From Atrichornis clamosus (Eukaryota > Chordata > Aves > Passeriformes > Menuridae), in assembly GCA_013400975.1 (NCBI GenBank), contig WBMZ01003304.1, positions 124,001 through 188,000 on the forward strand: 64,000 nt of DNA. Direction: 5' to 3'. This document shows, in pieces, positions 23,901-41,800 of this stretch (positions are counted from its first letter, which is position 1; every line of letters starts with the position of its first letter). The translations under genes and the position numbers were made by a program. The notes below the pieces were generated by a model. The model searched no databases and was not told the origin of the DNA. It saw nothing but the letters and a program-made list of their open reading frames with translations.

Positions 23901-25269
23901 GTTGTGGGTCTTTGGGGCTCTGCAGACTCCAGAAATTCAGTTCCCTTGTACTATGAGTGTTTAGATGTAGCTTGATCCTTAGCCGCAGCTACAGGGATAG
24001 CGTTGTTTGGAGACCCAGCTATGTGGGTCTTTGCCTGAGCTTGGTGAAATGCTTTCTTACCCTTGAAGCATTCTTTAAAGTAGTTTTTGGGCTACTGAGT
24101 AACTGTACAGTGAAGTGCCATAGTAGTTCATGGTGCAAAGTTATGGATGTGGGGCTGTGTCTGTTAAGCAGCTGTGAGCTTGCTGTGACATTCTTCAAGT
24201 TGCAAGGCACAGTCCAGCTGCATTCTGAAAGTGGTGTAGCACAGCTGTTGCTGCCAAAAAATCCAAACCAACAAACCCCACAAAAACAGCAAAGCAAGGT
24301 AAGTCAGATTAGGCACGAGGTGCTTGATGCTGTGCTGCTGTGACTCTGCGTGGGTCCTTGAATAGGTCTGGCTTACACACACCTGGTGGGAGAGCATGCA
24401 GACGAGCTCAGGTCTGCCTGCAATTTATCTGAGTAGATTTTTCTTTGGAGACCAAAGGCCTTTCAGTGCTCAGTCTGGCTTCAGCAACCCACTGTCAGTG
24501 GCACTTGCTCAGCATCTCCCTCCGTGTCTATTTTTTTTTCTTCACAATATTTGTCTTGAAGGGACTACCTGAGGCAGTGAAGAGAGTTGAATCTTTGCTG
24601 AAACTGCTGACTTGATGATAACTAGGCAGGTTTCTAGATGCATGTCCTTAAGCAGGAATTTAAAAAACCCCTGTTTTTTGGTTACTGTCTCATGATTGCA
24701 TATGTCAAAAAGGCTTTCTTCGTCACATGCTGAAATTGTATCACTGAAAGTTTCTTGTATCTCTACCACAAAGTTCAAGTCTTATATAAATTCAAATCTA
24801 AGTGTGTGTTTGACTTTTTCTTCCTTTGATTGCTTTATTCATCTTTGCATATCTCTATAATAGCTCTGAGGCTCTAGAGAATCTTCCATTGGGTGTGGGG
24901 GCTGATGGGATTGCAGCATCTTGTGGTTGAAGATGAAGATTCAGCTCTTGTGTTCTCTTCTGGCCATGGATGAGAGCATGCAGCCCTGAGTGAAAGGACA
25001 GTCCCAGTTGAAGCTACTGTCAGGGACTACAGGAATGAGTCATCATTGGGCATCTTATTTGATGCTTGGGAGGTCTATTTAGGGCTTTTCTGCGTGGGTG
25101 AATGCAGGCAAACTTGTACTCTGAGCTAATCAGGTGCAAGATGAATTTGGTCTGTTAGTTCTGTGCCTGAGCTCTACTAACTTATCCTGCAGCTGCAAGA
25201 CGTGTGTCCTGGTCCTGGCTTTTGGAGTGTGGGACTGCTGGCCTGCACCTGTGTGCTCAGACATGCCCA
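20916..25269. other. Intron sequence without recognised genes
   Basis: Two overlapping minus-strand open frames of 163 and 143 codons (21020-21511 and 21469-21900) are the longest here, but neither resembles a known protein. The rest is AT-rich with one A/C-rich tract at 24.26 kb. Confidence 0.55.
24256..24296. repeat. A/C-rich low-complexity tract
   Basis: Runs of AACC, CAAA and CCCCACAAAAAC without T; a shorter relative of the tract at 48.4 kb. Confidence 0.65.
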
Positions 25270-25400
25270 AAGACTCCCTGTGACACAGTTTTCCCATGTA
25301 TAAAGAGGGAATAATAGAGCTTCTGCCTGTCCCAAAAATGCTCTTGACAAACCATTGAGGAAAGAGTCACTAGGTGATGAGTTCTCACAAATACTCTGAA
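25270..25400 (+). mobile_element. Ancient MIR-like SINE relic
   Basis: CACAGTTTTCCCATGTATAA followed by AGAGGGAATAATAG (about 25284-25317) closely follows the MIR core, which runs CTCAGTTTCC, CATCTGTAAA, ATGGGGATAATAAT. The downstream part with GATGAGTTCTCACAAATACT loosely fits the MIR tail. The copy is very diverged, as expected of an element far older than birds. Confidence 0.6.
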
Positions 25401-28349
25401 AACACAGAAGGGCCTTTGTTATTAGATTGATTGCAAAGAATCTCATTAGCTATGTTCTCTTCCCTTGCTAGTAGCTTCGAGAAAAGTTTTTTCCAGCCTC
25501 AGATTGCTGTGATCAGAAGCTGCTTTAAATTTATTTTTTTCTTTAAATCAAGTGGGGTAAAATGAAACATTTCTTCTTAAATGATAAAGGCCAATAAAAT
25601 CTGTTTTCTCAAGAGAAGGTTCTCTACCTTCTGATTTGAGTTTCTTTTTCCCTCTTACTAGAAGTGATTTAAGAAAAGCAGAACAGCAGCAAATGGCCCT
25701 CATGCAGTAGGCTGGTGTTGGCTTTGTTTGGAGACCTGGAGCTGGAGAGGCCAGTGGTTGTTTGAATTGGTATAGCATGAACATTGCTTGCATGTGGAGG
25801 GTGATGGGTAGAATTCAGAACTTCTTAGGAAGGTATCAAATGCTCTAAACCAAACCATTTCAGGTTTTAAGATGGGCTCCACTTACACTCAAAGTGGCAG
25901 TGGAAGCAGTGTACTTGGAACTGTGCGGGAGGTCAGTGGGTATGGTAGCATGGAAACGTCCCAGTTTCTAGGGGAGCAAGGAACTGTAGCTGCTTGTTCT
26001 ACTTCAGCTTGTGAGTGGCTGAAGTATTTCAGCAAGGAGTAGCTGTGAGTAGTTGATGTAGTTGTGGAGCAGACTTAAAAGCCTGAGGACTAAGAGTGGA
26101 ACTGAAGAAAGAGTAGGGTTGAGACTTTGCAAGGTGGATGAACACTTCCAGACAGGTGGCTCCTGCTGTAAGAGCTGTCCTCTGCCCCCAGCTCCTACTC
26201 CCTCTGCTGGCTCTTGTGCCTGACTGTCCCTTTGCCTTGCGGGGTCAGTTTGCGCAGCCCTGGATTGAGGGATTTGGGGGTGCTGCAGAGCTGCTGTGGA
26301 TGGAAGGAGTGAGCGGGAGAGTATCTTTGGCAGCAGTTGGTCATGAGATTGGCTGTGCCTTCTTGTGAAGCTTCACCCCTAAGAAAAAGCTCTTTGTTCC
26401 CTGCCTAGCTCCCTGGACATCCGTTCCTGCCTCCTGTAAGCGTGTCACCGCTGTGTGCTGGCAGTCCCTCTTCTCAAAGCCAACTCTATCTTCACTGAGG
26501 TTATTATCTCTTAAGAGCCATAAATGAGCTCTTAATTCTTTGACTTACATTCAGTGAAAAAATTAACTAATTTATTCTATAAAATATGTAATACTTGCAG
26601 TATGACACCTAAATGTGGCTGTTGAAATCCTAACCTTTGCATTTCTAATTTTGATTTATTTTTTTTGTTTCTCTGCTCCACGTACAACCGTAACACTTTA
26701 CTAATAAACTGCATAAAAAGTATTACTCTAATACATTCAAATGCATATTTCTTGGACATAAAACTACCGTTCAGTGAAATGCCAAGTACCGCTTCTCTCA
26801 GGTAACTAACATCGTGCAAATCCAATATTTGTGCTCCTGAACACATGAAGAATTACCTAATGTGTGCGTTTAGGTATATTACTTTTTTTTAGAATGCAAA
26901 TCTGTAGGACTTGTCCTATACTGTTTTTTCAACCTTACAACTTCCTTTTCTTGAAGTAGATTATGAAAATATTTGTCATTACATATGTGTTTGTCCAGAG
27001 ACTGTATTGCCTTAGTAGATACATGACCTTGTTATATCTGAATGACTTAAATATTTTTGTCTTGTGTATTGCCTGAGAAAAAGATCATCTTGCTGCTTTT
27101 AGCAACAATTCAATAGAATGGGAGAGTAGGATCTAATATTAAGGCTTTTTTTCTTTTTTTTTCTTAAGAACATATTCTGCAGTAAATGTACCAGCACATT
27201 TTTGAGAATTGCCATACTTTCAGCTATTCTGCATGTATCTTAAACAAATGAACTTTCTCGTATTTGAAGCTTCATATTTACTTAGTAAGCAATGCAGGGC
27301 TTTACACTCTTAGACTATGGCTGTAACAATGCTTTGCTTAATGTAGAGTGATTGTGTGAATGAATAAGGTTTTAATCTTCTAACACAGCAAGTTTTAGTA
27401 GCTACTGTTGCTGACCTAATCTTACAAGGATTTCAGGGACATCTCGGCTACCATTCAAGCTCTTGTGAGCTGTTGCCCTTCCCACTCATGATCACACAAC
27501 TGGCCTCTGGACAATCAGAATTTGCTTGCATTCTTTGCTAATGTTAATTTTTCATGCCATGTTTTAAACTGTATTTTAGATAAATTTGGCAGCCACATGC
27601 AAGAGATGGTGGCATGCGTACAGTGGTGGCCATGCAGTCTGTAAAACACAACTTGGGCATCTTTTTAAGGGTGCCTGGGAGTGCTAAGCCTGGGAATCAG
27701 GGCAGTCTTGCCTTGCTTTCCAGCAGGACTGATACTAACGCTGTGGCAAGGGTCAGGGTATGTGCATGGCCATCACTCATGTGTCCCGGGGCTCTTTAGG
27801 GTGCTCATTCCTTGTGCCAGCAGTGTGCTAGCTGGAGGGAGGAGAGGGCAAAATCTGTTTTGTGGGGAAGGGGTTGCTGGAAGCAAAGTGAATTAAGAGG
27901 GCTGTAAAAAATTGATAAAGATAGATAGGACTGTCCGTTTTTATATTCTGCCACATAACATGGGTTTAAATGAATTTCCCTATAATTTGTCTTCAAATAC
28001 CGACATTTAACTCTTAGGCTGTATAAATGAACTGGCTTTTGCTAGAGTAAAATTCATGCCCTGCGTCCAGGCTAATATGTTCACCTACTATAAACATTAC
28101 TGCCTATGGTTACAACTGGAATAAAAAATTCCTTTTATATACATCATAGCTGGCAGAGACTCCTGAGACCACCACAAATCACTTCAGCCTTTTGGTGCTC
28201 TCTGACGAAATGAACTGAAATGTAAAACAGCTCAGGCTTCAGGCAGGCTGGCTTTGGAAAGCAATTAGCTTGCTTAAGACCATTGTTTGTACCCTCCCAT
28301 ATTTCCAGGTGCTGAGGAAAGGTGTTATGAGAGCTCTCCTGATTGATTT
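25401..28349. other. Intron sequence without genes
   Basis: Mixed composition with a mildly GC-rich stretch at 26150-26300. No repeat or coding match recognised. Confidence 0.65.
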
Positions 28350-28870
28350 CAACGTTGGGGTTTATTAACCTTCAATTCCTTCCTAAAATGTTCTGCTTAT
28401 TCTCTCGGTAGCCTTTTATTTAAAGGAAAGAAAACCAACAACAAAAATAAAGCCCTGGCAAGGCCACCCCTACTGCAAAAGAAGAAGGAGAAGAAGGGGG
28501 AAAAAAAAAGCAGCAAAACCAAACCAAAGAAAAAAACCCCTTAGGGTCATAACAGGGAATAACAAAGCAGTGAGTTATTTATGCAGCCATGATTGGCAAA
28601 AGTGATTGCAACATGAATTTGCCCAGAAGCAATGATTAGATCATAAAAATGTTAAGGAAATCTGTAACTCAACACCGTTTTATAGATTGAAGAAGTTTTT
28701 GTTCCCTACCTTAATTGCAGTGACTTGTTATTAAAGTATTTATTCAGAGTAATCTCTTTGGACAGCGAGCCCTTATCCCATCTGCATGCATAATTAAAAG
28801 TGAGGGGGGAGAGAGGGAAGCATAAATGGTTTACCATGCTACATGAGCAAGGGAGGGAATTACACAATGA
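28350..28870. promoter_or_regulatory. Possible conserved noncoding block upstream of the exon
   Basis: AT-rich sequence free of recognisable repeats except a purine/A-rich run at 28480-28540. It has several homeodomain-type TAAT/ATTA cores, a TGATTGG-like motif near 28590 and TGCATGCATAATTAAA at 28783-28798. The texture is that of conserved noncoding elements in bird introns, but conservation cannot be seen from a single sequence. Confidence 0.25.
28480..28542. repeat. A/G-rich then A/C-rich low-complexity run
   Basis: GAAGAAGGAGAAGAAGGGGG is followed by A9 and CAAAACCAAACC. Sits inside the suspected conserved block and could be a slippage-prone insertion in it. Confidence 0.7.
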
Positions 28871-29140
28871 CAGGTGAAGAGCAGATTTATCTCCTGTTGG
28901 AATTTCAATGCTGCAAGCAAGGCAGGACACTGTTGCTAATATCCTTGCAAACACCACAGTTGCTGCTTCTTCAGATTACTGTCCAAAAATTATTGCTGGT
29001 CTGTAAAAGGCCCGTAGCGCTGCATCTGTGGCTGTGGGGTTTTGAGCCATTGGTGCTCAAGCAAAGAGATTGGATTTGGGTATGTGGGCTTGTGAATCGA
29101 TGTCTGTGCATAGAAGTGGACTATTTACTTACTTGGCTGG

Positions 29141-29163
29141 CTATTTATTTATTTATAAATAAA
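29141..29163. repeat. (TTTA)n with 16-bp palindrome
   Basis: TTTATTTATAAATAAA at 29148-29163 is a perfect palindrome formed by TTTA units meeting their reverse complement. It lies 340 bp upstream of the exon. Confidence 0.8.
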
Positions 29164-29360
29164 CAGTGGTAATGGCTGGCTTTGCTGAATACAAATCAGT
29201 AGGTTGTAGTTGTTCCAACTGAAACAATGTCATCACCTGCCTCCTGCTGCGGTCCCTTTTCCGATGATAAAAGAATTTGGTGCAATTCTTCTTTTTCTAC
29301 TCTGAGTAGAAACAAGGCTGTGCTTGAGCGTTCATCTCCAGGCAGATTTATCATCATTAG

Positions 29361-34684
<5,324 letters not shown>

Positions 34685-34758
34685 CCTGTGTTACTTTCTG
34701 CAAATCCTCTGATCTCTCTCTGTGCCTCTCTTATCTGTAAAAATGAGATAATGTTTTT
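34685..34758 (+). mobile_element. Ancient MIR-like SINE relic
   Basis: TTACTTTCTGCAAATCCTCT, then CTCTCTGTGCCTCTCTTATC and TGTAAAAATGAGATAATG match the MIR core order: the TTACTTAACCTCTCTGTGCC part, then CTCATCTGTAAAATGGGGATAAT. Only the core is visible; the flanks are lost. Confidence 0.65.
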
Positions 34759-35340
34759 ATCCACATTCTTTCTGGTTTTTTTACTGAGAATGTCAGGTTT
34801 CGGGTGCTTTTTTGTGGGTGTTCAAAGTGATTAGCAATGATATTTCAAACATAGGACAGTCTGAAATAGACTACCCTATAATAGAATGAAGAAAAATAAT
34901 GTTTTTTACCTTTTACCTCAAAGTTACTAAGTCATAGTTAATTTACCTGTCTTTTCTAAAAAACGTTAATACCAAACAGCAGTGCAGATGGATAGAAACA
35001 TTTAAACAAAAAGGAAATATCAGTATTGCAATACCTGTGTATGTGTAGCATTCACAATAGAATTCCACCCACACTCAGTCCCCTAAAATGTGTGCCACAG
35101 TAGAGCTGTTTGGCTTGCCTGCTCTGTTTTCTTGATGTTTCTTCCTGGTGACAGCACCTCACTCTCAGCTCACTCAGTTCAGAGAGTGCATGTTCTACAG
35201 TCTTTAATCAGGCTTGTCTCTAGTCTCTTTAAGATATTTTGATTTTCCTTTCGTTTTCTTTGAATATGCCTCTTTCAGTTTCATCTGTCTGGCTTTAAAA
35301 ACTGTCCCACCTGTGGAAATATTTTCCTTGAGTGAACACT

Positions 35341-35381
35341 CATCCCTGGTATGTGTTTACCCTCATCCCTGGTATGTGTTT
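35341..35381. repeat. Tandem duplication, 23-bp period
   Basis: CATCCCTGGTATGTGTTT occurs at 35341-35358 and identically at 35364-35381. The lack of divergence suggests a recent slippage event. Confidence 0.9.
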
Positions 35382-36922
35382 CTGTGTTGGGGGGTAATTC
35401 TGGAGAGAAGACAGTGCCTTCCTTTCCATTCTCCAAGATCAAAACATCCTCTTGGCTTTGTAGGCTTCTGATGCTACTGTTAACACTTGTGAAATGACAT
35501 CTCTGGATTTATATGGGAATTTAAATCTGTAGCAGAACTGCCTGTCCTTGAGAGGCACTCTGCATATGCTTAGATCTGATACTGCAATTTCTCCAGTCTA
35601 ACGTTGTAGTGGCTCTTGGGAGAGTGCATTGTGGCCATCCATACTCACCAGCATCCTCTCACTTTGAAGTGGGAGTGAGGCTTTCTTCAGTAGATTCAAG
35701 GCTGCATATGAATGCACTTGCTGTCAAAGATTTTGTATTATGCTACAGGCCTTGAGGAAGAAAACCTCTGTTCTGTTCATCACGTGTGGAGTTACCTCTT
35801 TACCTGGCAGTCACTAGGAATGTAAGGATATCCAAAGCTGCCTATCCATATGCTGGCACTGTTGTTGTATAGTCCATTTGGCCTATTTGCATGCCCTTTG
35901 ATTAGTGGTGTTCAGCCTTTTTCAAAACTTGAGACTCTTGAAAATCAGCTTCTTATGTGCTTGCAACCTTGATTAATCAATTCCTACTTCCTAGACTTCT
36001 CTGATTCCTCGTCCTGTGGCATGTCCTGTATGTTGTGATTAACATTGCATTCCTGAAGTTCCTGACTTGTTGAGAACCAGTGCTGGCAGCTTTCCAAGCC
36101 CAATTGAACAAGGAACCTAGCGTAATTTTGAAGCTGGCCTTGTTTTGGTGAGGTACAGACCAGATAATTAGCACAGTTCCCTTCCGACTTGAATTTTTCT
36201 GTGACTGTTCTGTATTCTCTCTTCACCAGCCCTTCAAGAGGGACATCATCCTGTGAGAACATCTTTTGGTAAAAAGTGAAAATGATTCTGGGCCAGTCCA
36301 ACAACTGGAATCCTATTTCTTAAAATTGGAACAACTAGAGTTGCCATTTCTTGATGTTGAAATGAATGCAGTCTGTAGGCTCATTTAGGATTTCATACTC
36401 TAAATACCTTTATTCATCACTGTAGATTACAGATAGCGTGATATAAGTGATTACTATATTGAAAGATAAATTGCTTGCCATCTCTTGCCTGCAAAGCACA
36501 CATTTTTGTGTGTTGATCAGGTTGTTTAATTAGAAATGTCTTTATTTAATGAAAGCCAGGTGATTATCAGTTCAGGGCACTAAAGGTTGGTCTTTGTGTG
36601 GCAGAAAGATTTTTCATGAGAGCTGAGGGTGTAATTTTCTTTCGGCTAAGAAGGTGGGAATTCGTTATCTGTCTGTACCAGGATGATTGCCTGCAGAAAT
36701 ATCTCTTCGAGTTAGTTCTGAATACCCTAAGATTTAGCTTGAGTCTTTCATTTTGAGCTGCAAAAAAAGTTCAAACTTAAAGTTTTTCTGATGCACAGTT
36801 TGCCATTTGAAGTTTGTAAGGAATCTCCTTCTGGGATTTTATCCACCATAGGATAAATTTGTTGAGACAGCTGGACTCATCTCCTTATATACCTAGAATG
36901 TAACTGGTGAGATGGCATCAGC

Positions 36923-36952
36923 ATTGACATCTGCACCATTGACATCTACACC
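36923..36952. repeat. Tandem duplication, 15-bp unit, two copies
   Basis: ATTGACATCTGCACC is followed directly by ATTGACATCTACACC, one mismatch. No function suggested. Confidence 0.85.
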
Positions 36953-37714
36953 ATTTACTGCAAGTCTGCATACACATTGCACGTGGTTATGGTTTACAGC
37001 AGTGTGATTACCTGTCTCTGATCCACTGAATGCATCAATCATCATTGCGGCACAATTTTTTGTTTCTGCCTATTTATGGCAAATACCAGAAAATGTCTGA
37101 CGTGTTTCTCTTTGACTTACTGTGATACACATTTCTCTTCATTTTGGGAATCTGCTTGTATGATTTCAGTGTTTGCAATGTGGGTAGACATTCAGGGCCA
37201 TCATGTGCCAGTGATGATTCCTAGTACCATAAACAGAAACAGGATGAGTTTCTCTTGTCTGTGCAAGAAAACAGTCAATCTGAACTTGTAGTAGTCAAAG
37301 CTACCCACACAGATGCATGGGCTCTCAGGCTGGCTGCGTTACTTACCAAAATTTAGAGTAGGGAAAAGGAGATTATGCCCTCTGATCCCTCCTGGAAGTC
37401 TGGATTACCTTGAAGTGGGTCTCTGCTTTGAAATAAAGTAATTTCTCATTAATTTTAAAAAGATGCATTTAATTCCATGTTAAATCTTTCCCCATCTGGT
37501 CTCCATAAATGGTAGCAATTCTGTTGACTGGAGCAGACCAAAAAAAAACCCCAGGATGTCTTCTGTTTTCTAGTGTGTAATTTCACACATTCCTCTTACT
37601 CTCTGAAATCGAGTCATAAACATCGATACCTTAGTTGTAAGGTGCCTCTGATGAATGCCTCTGCTCTAAAACTTCAGACAGAGGAATTTTCAGAAAGAAG
37701 ACTTGCTTGGTTCA

Positions 37715-38884
37715 TGAGACTGGAGATGGTGTCTACCTGGAATTTAGTAAAGACTTTGACTCTCTCTCCTGCAACATTTTCTTGAAGAAACTGGCTATTC
37801 ATAGCTTGGATGGCTGCACTAGTGATTGGGGAAAAGAATGGGTGGCTGGGCCCAGAGAATGTTGGTGAATGGAATTGCATCCAGCTGGGGCCTGTCACTG
37901 TTCCCTAGGGCTCAGTACTGGAGCCAGGCCAGCTTATTATCTTTATTGGTGATGTAGATGAGGGAATGGAGAGCACCCTCAGTCAGTTTGAGGACAACAC
38001 CAAGTTCTGTGGGAGTGTTACTCTGGTGGAGGGCAGGGAGGCTCTGCAGAGGGATCTGGACAGGCTGGATCCATGGAGGCCAATGGTGTGAGGTGCANAT
38101 GGTGTGAGACAAGGCCAAGGTGCTGGGTCCTGCCCTTGGGTCACAACAACTCCCTGCAGGTCCAGGCTGGGGCAGAGTGGCTGGAAAGCTGCCCAGTGGG
38201 AAAGGCCCTGGAGGTGCTGGTCAGCAGTGACTGAGCAAGGGCTGAGGTGTGCTCAGGTGGCCAAGAAGGCCAAAGGCACCTGGCTTGTGTCAGCAGTAGT
38301 GTGGCCAGAGGGACCAGGGCAGTGACCATCCCCCTGTGCTGGGCACTGCTGAGGCCACACTTGAGTGCCGTGTCCAGATCTGGACCACAGAACTCAGAAT
38401 CAGAAAGACATGGAGGAGCTGGTGCATGTCCAGAGAAGGGCATTGGAGCTGGGAAAGGGGCTGGAGCACAGGTTTGATGAGGAGCAGCTGAGGGAGCTGG
38501 GGAGGGAGGGCTCAGCCTGAAGAAAAGGAGGTTCATGGGGAACCTTCTTGCACTCTTGAGTGACTTGAAGGAGGGTGTAGCCAGGTGTGAGTCAGTCTCT
38601 TCTCCCAGTTAACAAGTGACAGGACAAGAAGAAACAGCCTCGAGTTGTGCCAGGACAGGTTTAAGTTGGATACACGAAAAATTTCTTCACTGAAAGGGGA
38701 GTCAGTCATTGGAACAGGCTGCCCAGGGAAGTGGTATAGTCACCAGCCCTGCAAGTGTTTAGAAAATGTGTAGATGTGACATTTGGGGACATGGTTTAGT
38801 GGTGAGCATGGCAGTGCTAAATTAGTAGTTGGACTTGATGATCTTAGAGGTCTTTCCCTACCCAAATCATTCTGTGATTCTAAG
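37715..38884 (+). mobile_element. CR1 LINE, longer decayed copy spanning part of the RT domain to the 3' end
   Basis: About 1.2 kb of CR1 in plus orientation. At 37731-37760 the codons read VYLEFSKDFD, a decayed form of the reverse-transcriptase motif A region of CR1 ORF2. Near 37990 the copy reads FEDNTK where CR1 has FADDTK, so the catalytic aspartate pair is lost. Further on, GTGGCCAAGAAGGCCAA, the AACAAGTGACAGGACAAG block, CTGGAACAG-like and GATGATCTTAGAGGTCTTT stretches follow in the canonical order. The element ends with CATTCTGTGATTCT at about 38880. Frameshifts, stops and deletions break the frame throughout, so it is a dead pseudo-element. The subfamily looks different from the 6.7 kb copy (its terminal section is of the GACATGGTTTAGTGGTGA type). 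The 5' edge is uncertain. The ambiguous base N lies at 38098. Confidence 0.93.
38083..38108. repeat. 10-bp direct repeat around the ambiguous base N
   Basis: ATGGTGTGAG occurs at 38083-38092 and again at 38099-38108, with the single N of the window at 38098 between them. It sits inside the decayed CR1. It could be a real small duplication or an assembly or consensus artefact at a point of read disagreement. Confidence 0.7.
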
Positions 38885-41800
38885 TAAGAACCTTCTGTGG
38901 CTAGGTCAAGGACCTACGCTTGCAGGCTGTCACCTTTAAACCTCAGCAGAAAAGCTTTTATTCAGAGTCATACTGAGAACATCATTTGAGTCAGGAACCA
39001 TTTATGTTCATGGTTACAGAAAATGAGACTGAAAATTTTATTGCAGAACTTGTCTCATTAAGTGAGCACACGAGACTGCAAAGGTAGTTGCCTGTGAGCA
39101 ACTGAAGTCACTCATCAGTATTTCAAGTGACAGGTGTGGAGACCATTTTCTTTTCCTGAGATCCATGCGCTCCTCATATAAAGCACAGCTCTCCACTGTT
39201 AGTGTAGCTTCTGGACTGACTTTTTCCTTCTGAATACTTACTCTTCAGAGCTCGTTCACTTAGGCACTGTGGGACTCCTTGTCATTTGTGGTTTTGGAGT
39301 GTTTGAGAGTGTCCCTTGTAATGAGTGTGCACATTTAGGTGTGGGGTTGAAGGAGGCAGAACAGTTATTTTTAGCTGTAACTTTGGCATTAAGTGTGGGT
39401 ACACTTCCTCGGAGACCCTGGAGATTTTGAGGCTGAGAGGTATAGAGGACCTGGGATGCACAGTGTTGTTCTGGTACCAGCATACATGCTTCTAACCAGC
39501 ACTGCCAATATAAAAATCCTCCTGTTCTGTGTTCTTTGGGGCAGGTGCAAACATCATATGCATGTATAGACTGACTGACTTGTAAGTAACCTCTTTTTTA
39601 GCAAACCCAAGTTTAGCACCCATTGAAGACAAACCTATGGCTGAAACACCAGCAGAGGTTCAGCATTCACGCTTGAATTGATATACATGTAAGCAAGCTT
39701 TGAATATAATACTGTCTTTGGTTGTGAAACTGTAGTATTTTCTACTTTTTCTAAATCTTAACACAGAAAAAAGTCCCAGATTTAATTATTTATTCATTTA
39801 ATGATTTATTTATTTATTTATTTTAAACTTGAGCATTCTGGTTAATCAACTGATGTCAGCCTTTTGAAACATTGTCTTATGCCCTTACTGTAGATTCCAA
39901 AGCTTCAGGTAAAATCAGAGCCCAGGAGTATGTCTGGAGGCAGTCCTTTTTACTTGCAGAAATGAGAGTTCAGACACACATTTGAAAAGGTCTTTAAATA
40001 TTGAGGCCCTTGTTTTTAATTTTTTCCATGGGAATATCATTAAAGGGACATGAGAAGTTTTGATTAATATTTTTCATTACTTGTGCTGACTGTGGGAATT
40101 CTGCATGCAAGTGTGCAGCTGGGACTGCTGCTGTGGTCTACTAGATAGGTGAGAGCTGGCAAGAGATGAATTGGGATCTAATTCTGTTCTGTTACTGTAT
40201 TGCCATCAAGTTATTTAATTGCTTTCTGGATTAGTTTGTTGCTCTTTAAACAGGACATGATGCCCAGTGTTTGTTAGAGCATGTAATCTCAGTGAATTTT
40301 AAATGCTGTGTAAATGCAAAGTTGAATTGTAGGTCTAGTTGTAAGATACTGTAAGGAAAGCTCAGTTAGGCTGGGTTTTCTCCATACGTAAGTTAATTCT
40401 TACAGAATGGTAGTCTTTTTGCCTGTGCTGGGTTAGAAAGAACAAGTACTTAACATGGGGTAAACTCCTCCAATGCTGTATGATACAAGGCAGATAGGTA
40501 TATTATATGATCCATTTAAAGGATGTGTTTATTCATCAGAGGTAAAAAGAATCATATCATCTGAAATGAAGAGTCTGTGAGTAAAACACAAGAAGAAAAC
40601 ACTGGAGTCCTCTATTAGGTAGACACACACCTATGCAGTCTTATTATCTGTTTATTTTAGGATTAATTCTACTATAACAGTTTATTCAAAGAACTGCGAT
40701 TGTAACAATGTGCTTATTTAAAAAGTAAATGTAGAGGCCTACAGATTTGCTTTATAAAAATTATCTCAAAACTTGCAGCTTTTACCTGTCAGCGCTTTGT
40801 CAGTCAGGCTGTGTAACTCAGTGAACACGTACATATTGGAATGTTACTCCCTCATTCCTTCTTTCTAATGATGAGTGACAGAAATGTCAGTCACTCTTGG
40901 GTCCCTGTGTACATGGCAAGAGTGAAAGTGTGAGGCACCTGCAGGAAGTTACTGAAATCCCATGTATGATTCAGTTTAGATGAAACTGGACATCTTCTTT
41001 CTGAAGTCCTCGCTATTATTTTTTTAAATACCAAGATACTCCTTTTACTTTTTTATGAATGATTAGATGATATCATCACTAAGATGATCAACACTGAATG
41101 TGAAGTGTACAACCCTAAGTAACTAGCAGGACCATGTTTTTTTCTGATTTGGCTTGTTGATTTTTAGAAATACCATTAAGGCTCTTTACATGTTGAACTA
41201 ATCCCTTCTCTTAAAACTAATAAGTATTGTAAGTATTACTTTTAATTTGTCTTCAGCCTTTTGGACCCATAAGTCTACACTTCTGTGTGGGCACAAATTC
41301 CAGATATCAGGCTGGTAGAATTGGCAAAACTAGGGATGTTCATTATTCACTTAAACCATTTTTACCTAATAGAAGAAAGTTAAAAGGTTGAAGTAAGAGA
41401 TTAATACTTCTGTTATAGTAAAGTTGAAATAAAGAATTGAAAGATATTTTGGAAATACTTTGAAATGTCAGAAACATTGTAAAGTGGGGGACTGGTCATT
41501 GCCCTCTTCTTACTTATGGTGAAATCAACATTTTTTTTTTTTGCCTCTGGGCTAGTGAGGAATCTGTCTATATCATGGTTTGATGGACAGGATGACTTGA
41601 GTGAGAGCTAAAGTGGAACTTGCCAGCCATCACAGTAAGATGGGCTATTTCACAGCGGTAGGGGGAAGAAGAAGAAAGGCATCCTAGTGATGTCTTGGAG
41701 CAAACAAGGCTCAGTTATTTGGTTGGCAGATGCTGCATGAAATCAGAAAGGTCTTGCTGTCTGTGCTAGCAAATGTGAGCCAGTGTAAGACTCGTAAGTT

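Larger units (their letters stand above)
34759..37714. other. Intron sequence without genes
   Basis: Two short tandem duplications listed separately and an octamer-like ATTTGCAT at 35885-35892. No gene seen. Confidence 0.65.

Noticed and set aside
38141..38536. 131-codon minus-strand Pro/Ala-rich frame
   Set aside because: It is the antisense of the CR1 element, whose GC-rich body gives stop-poor reverse frames.
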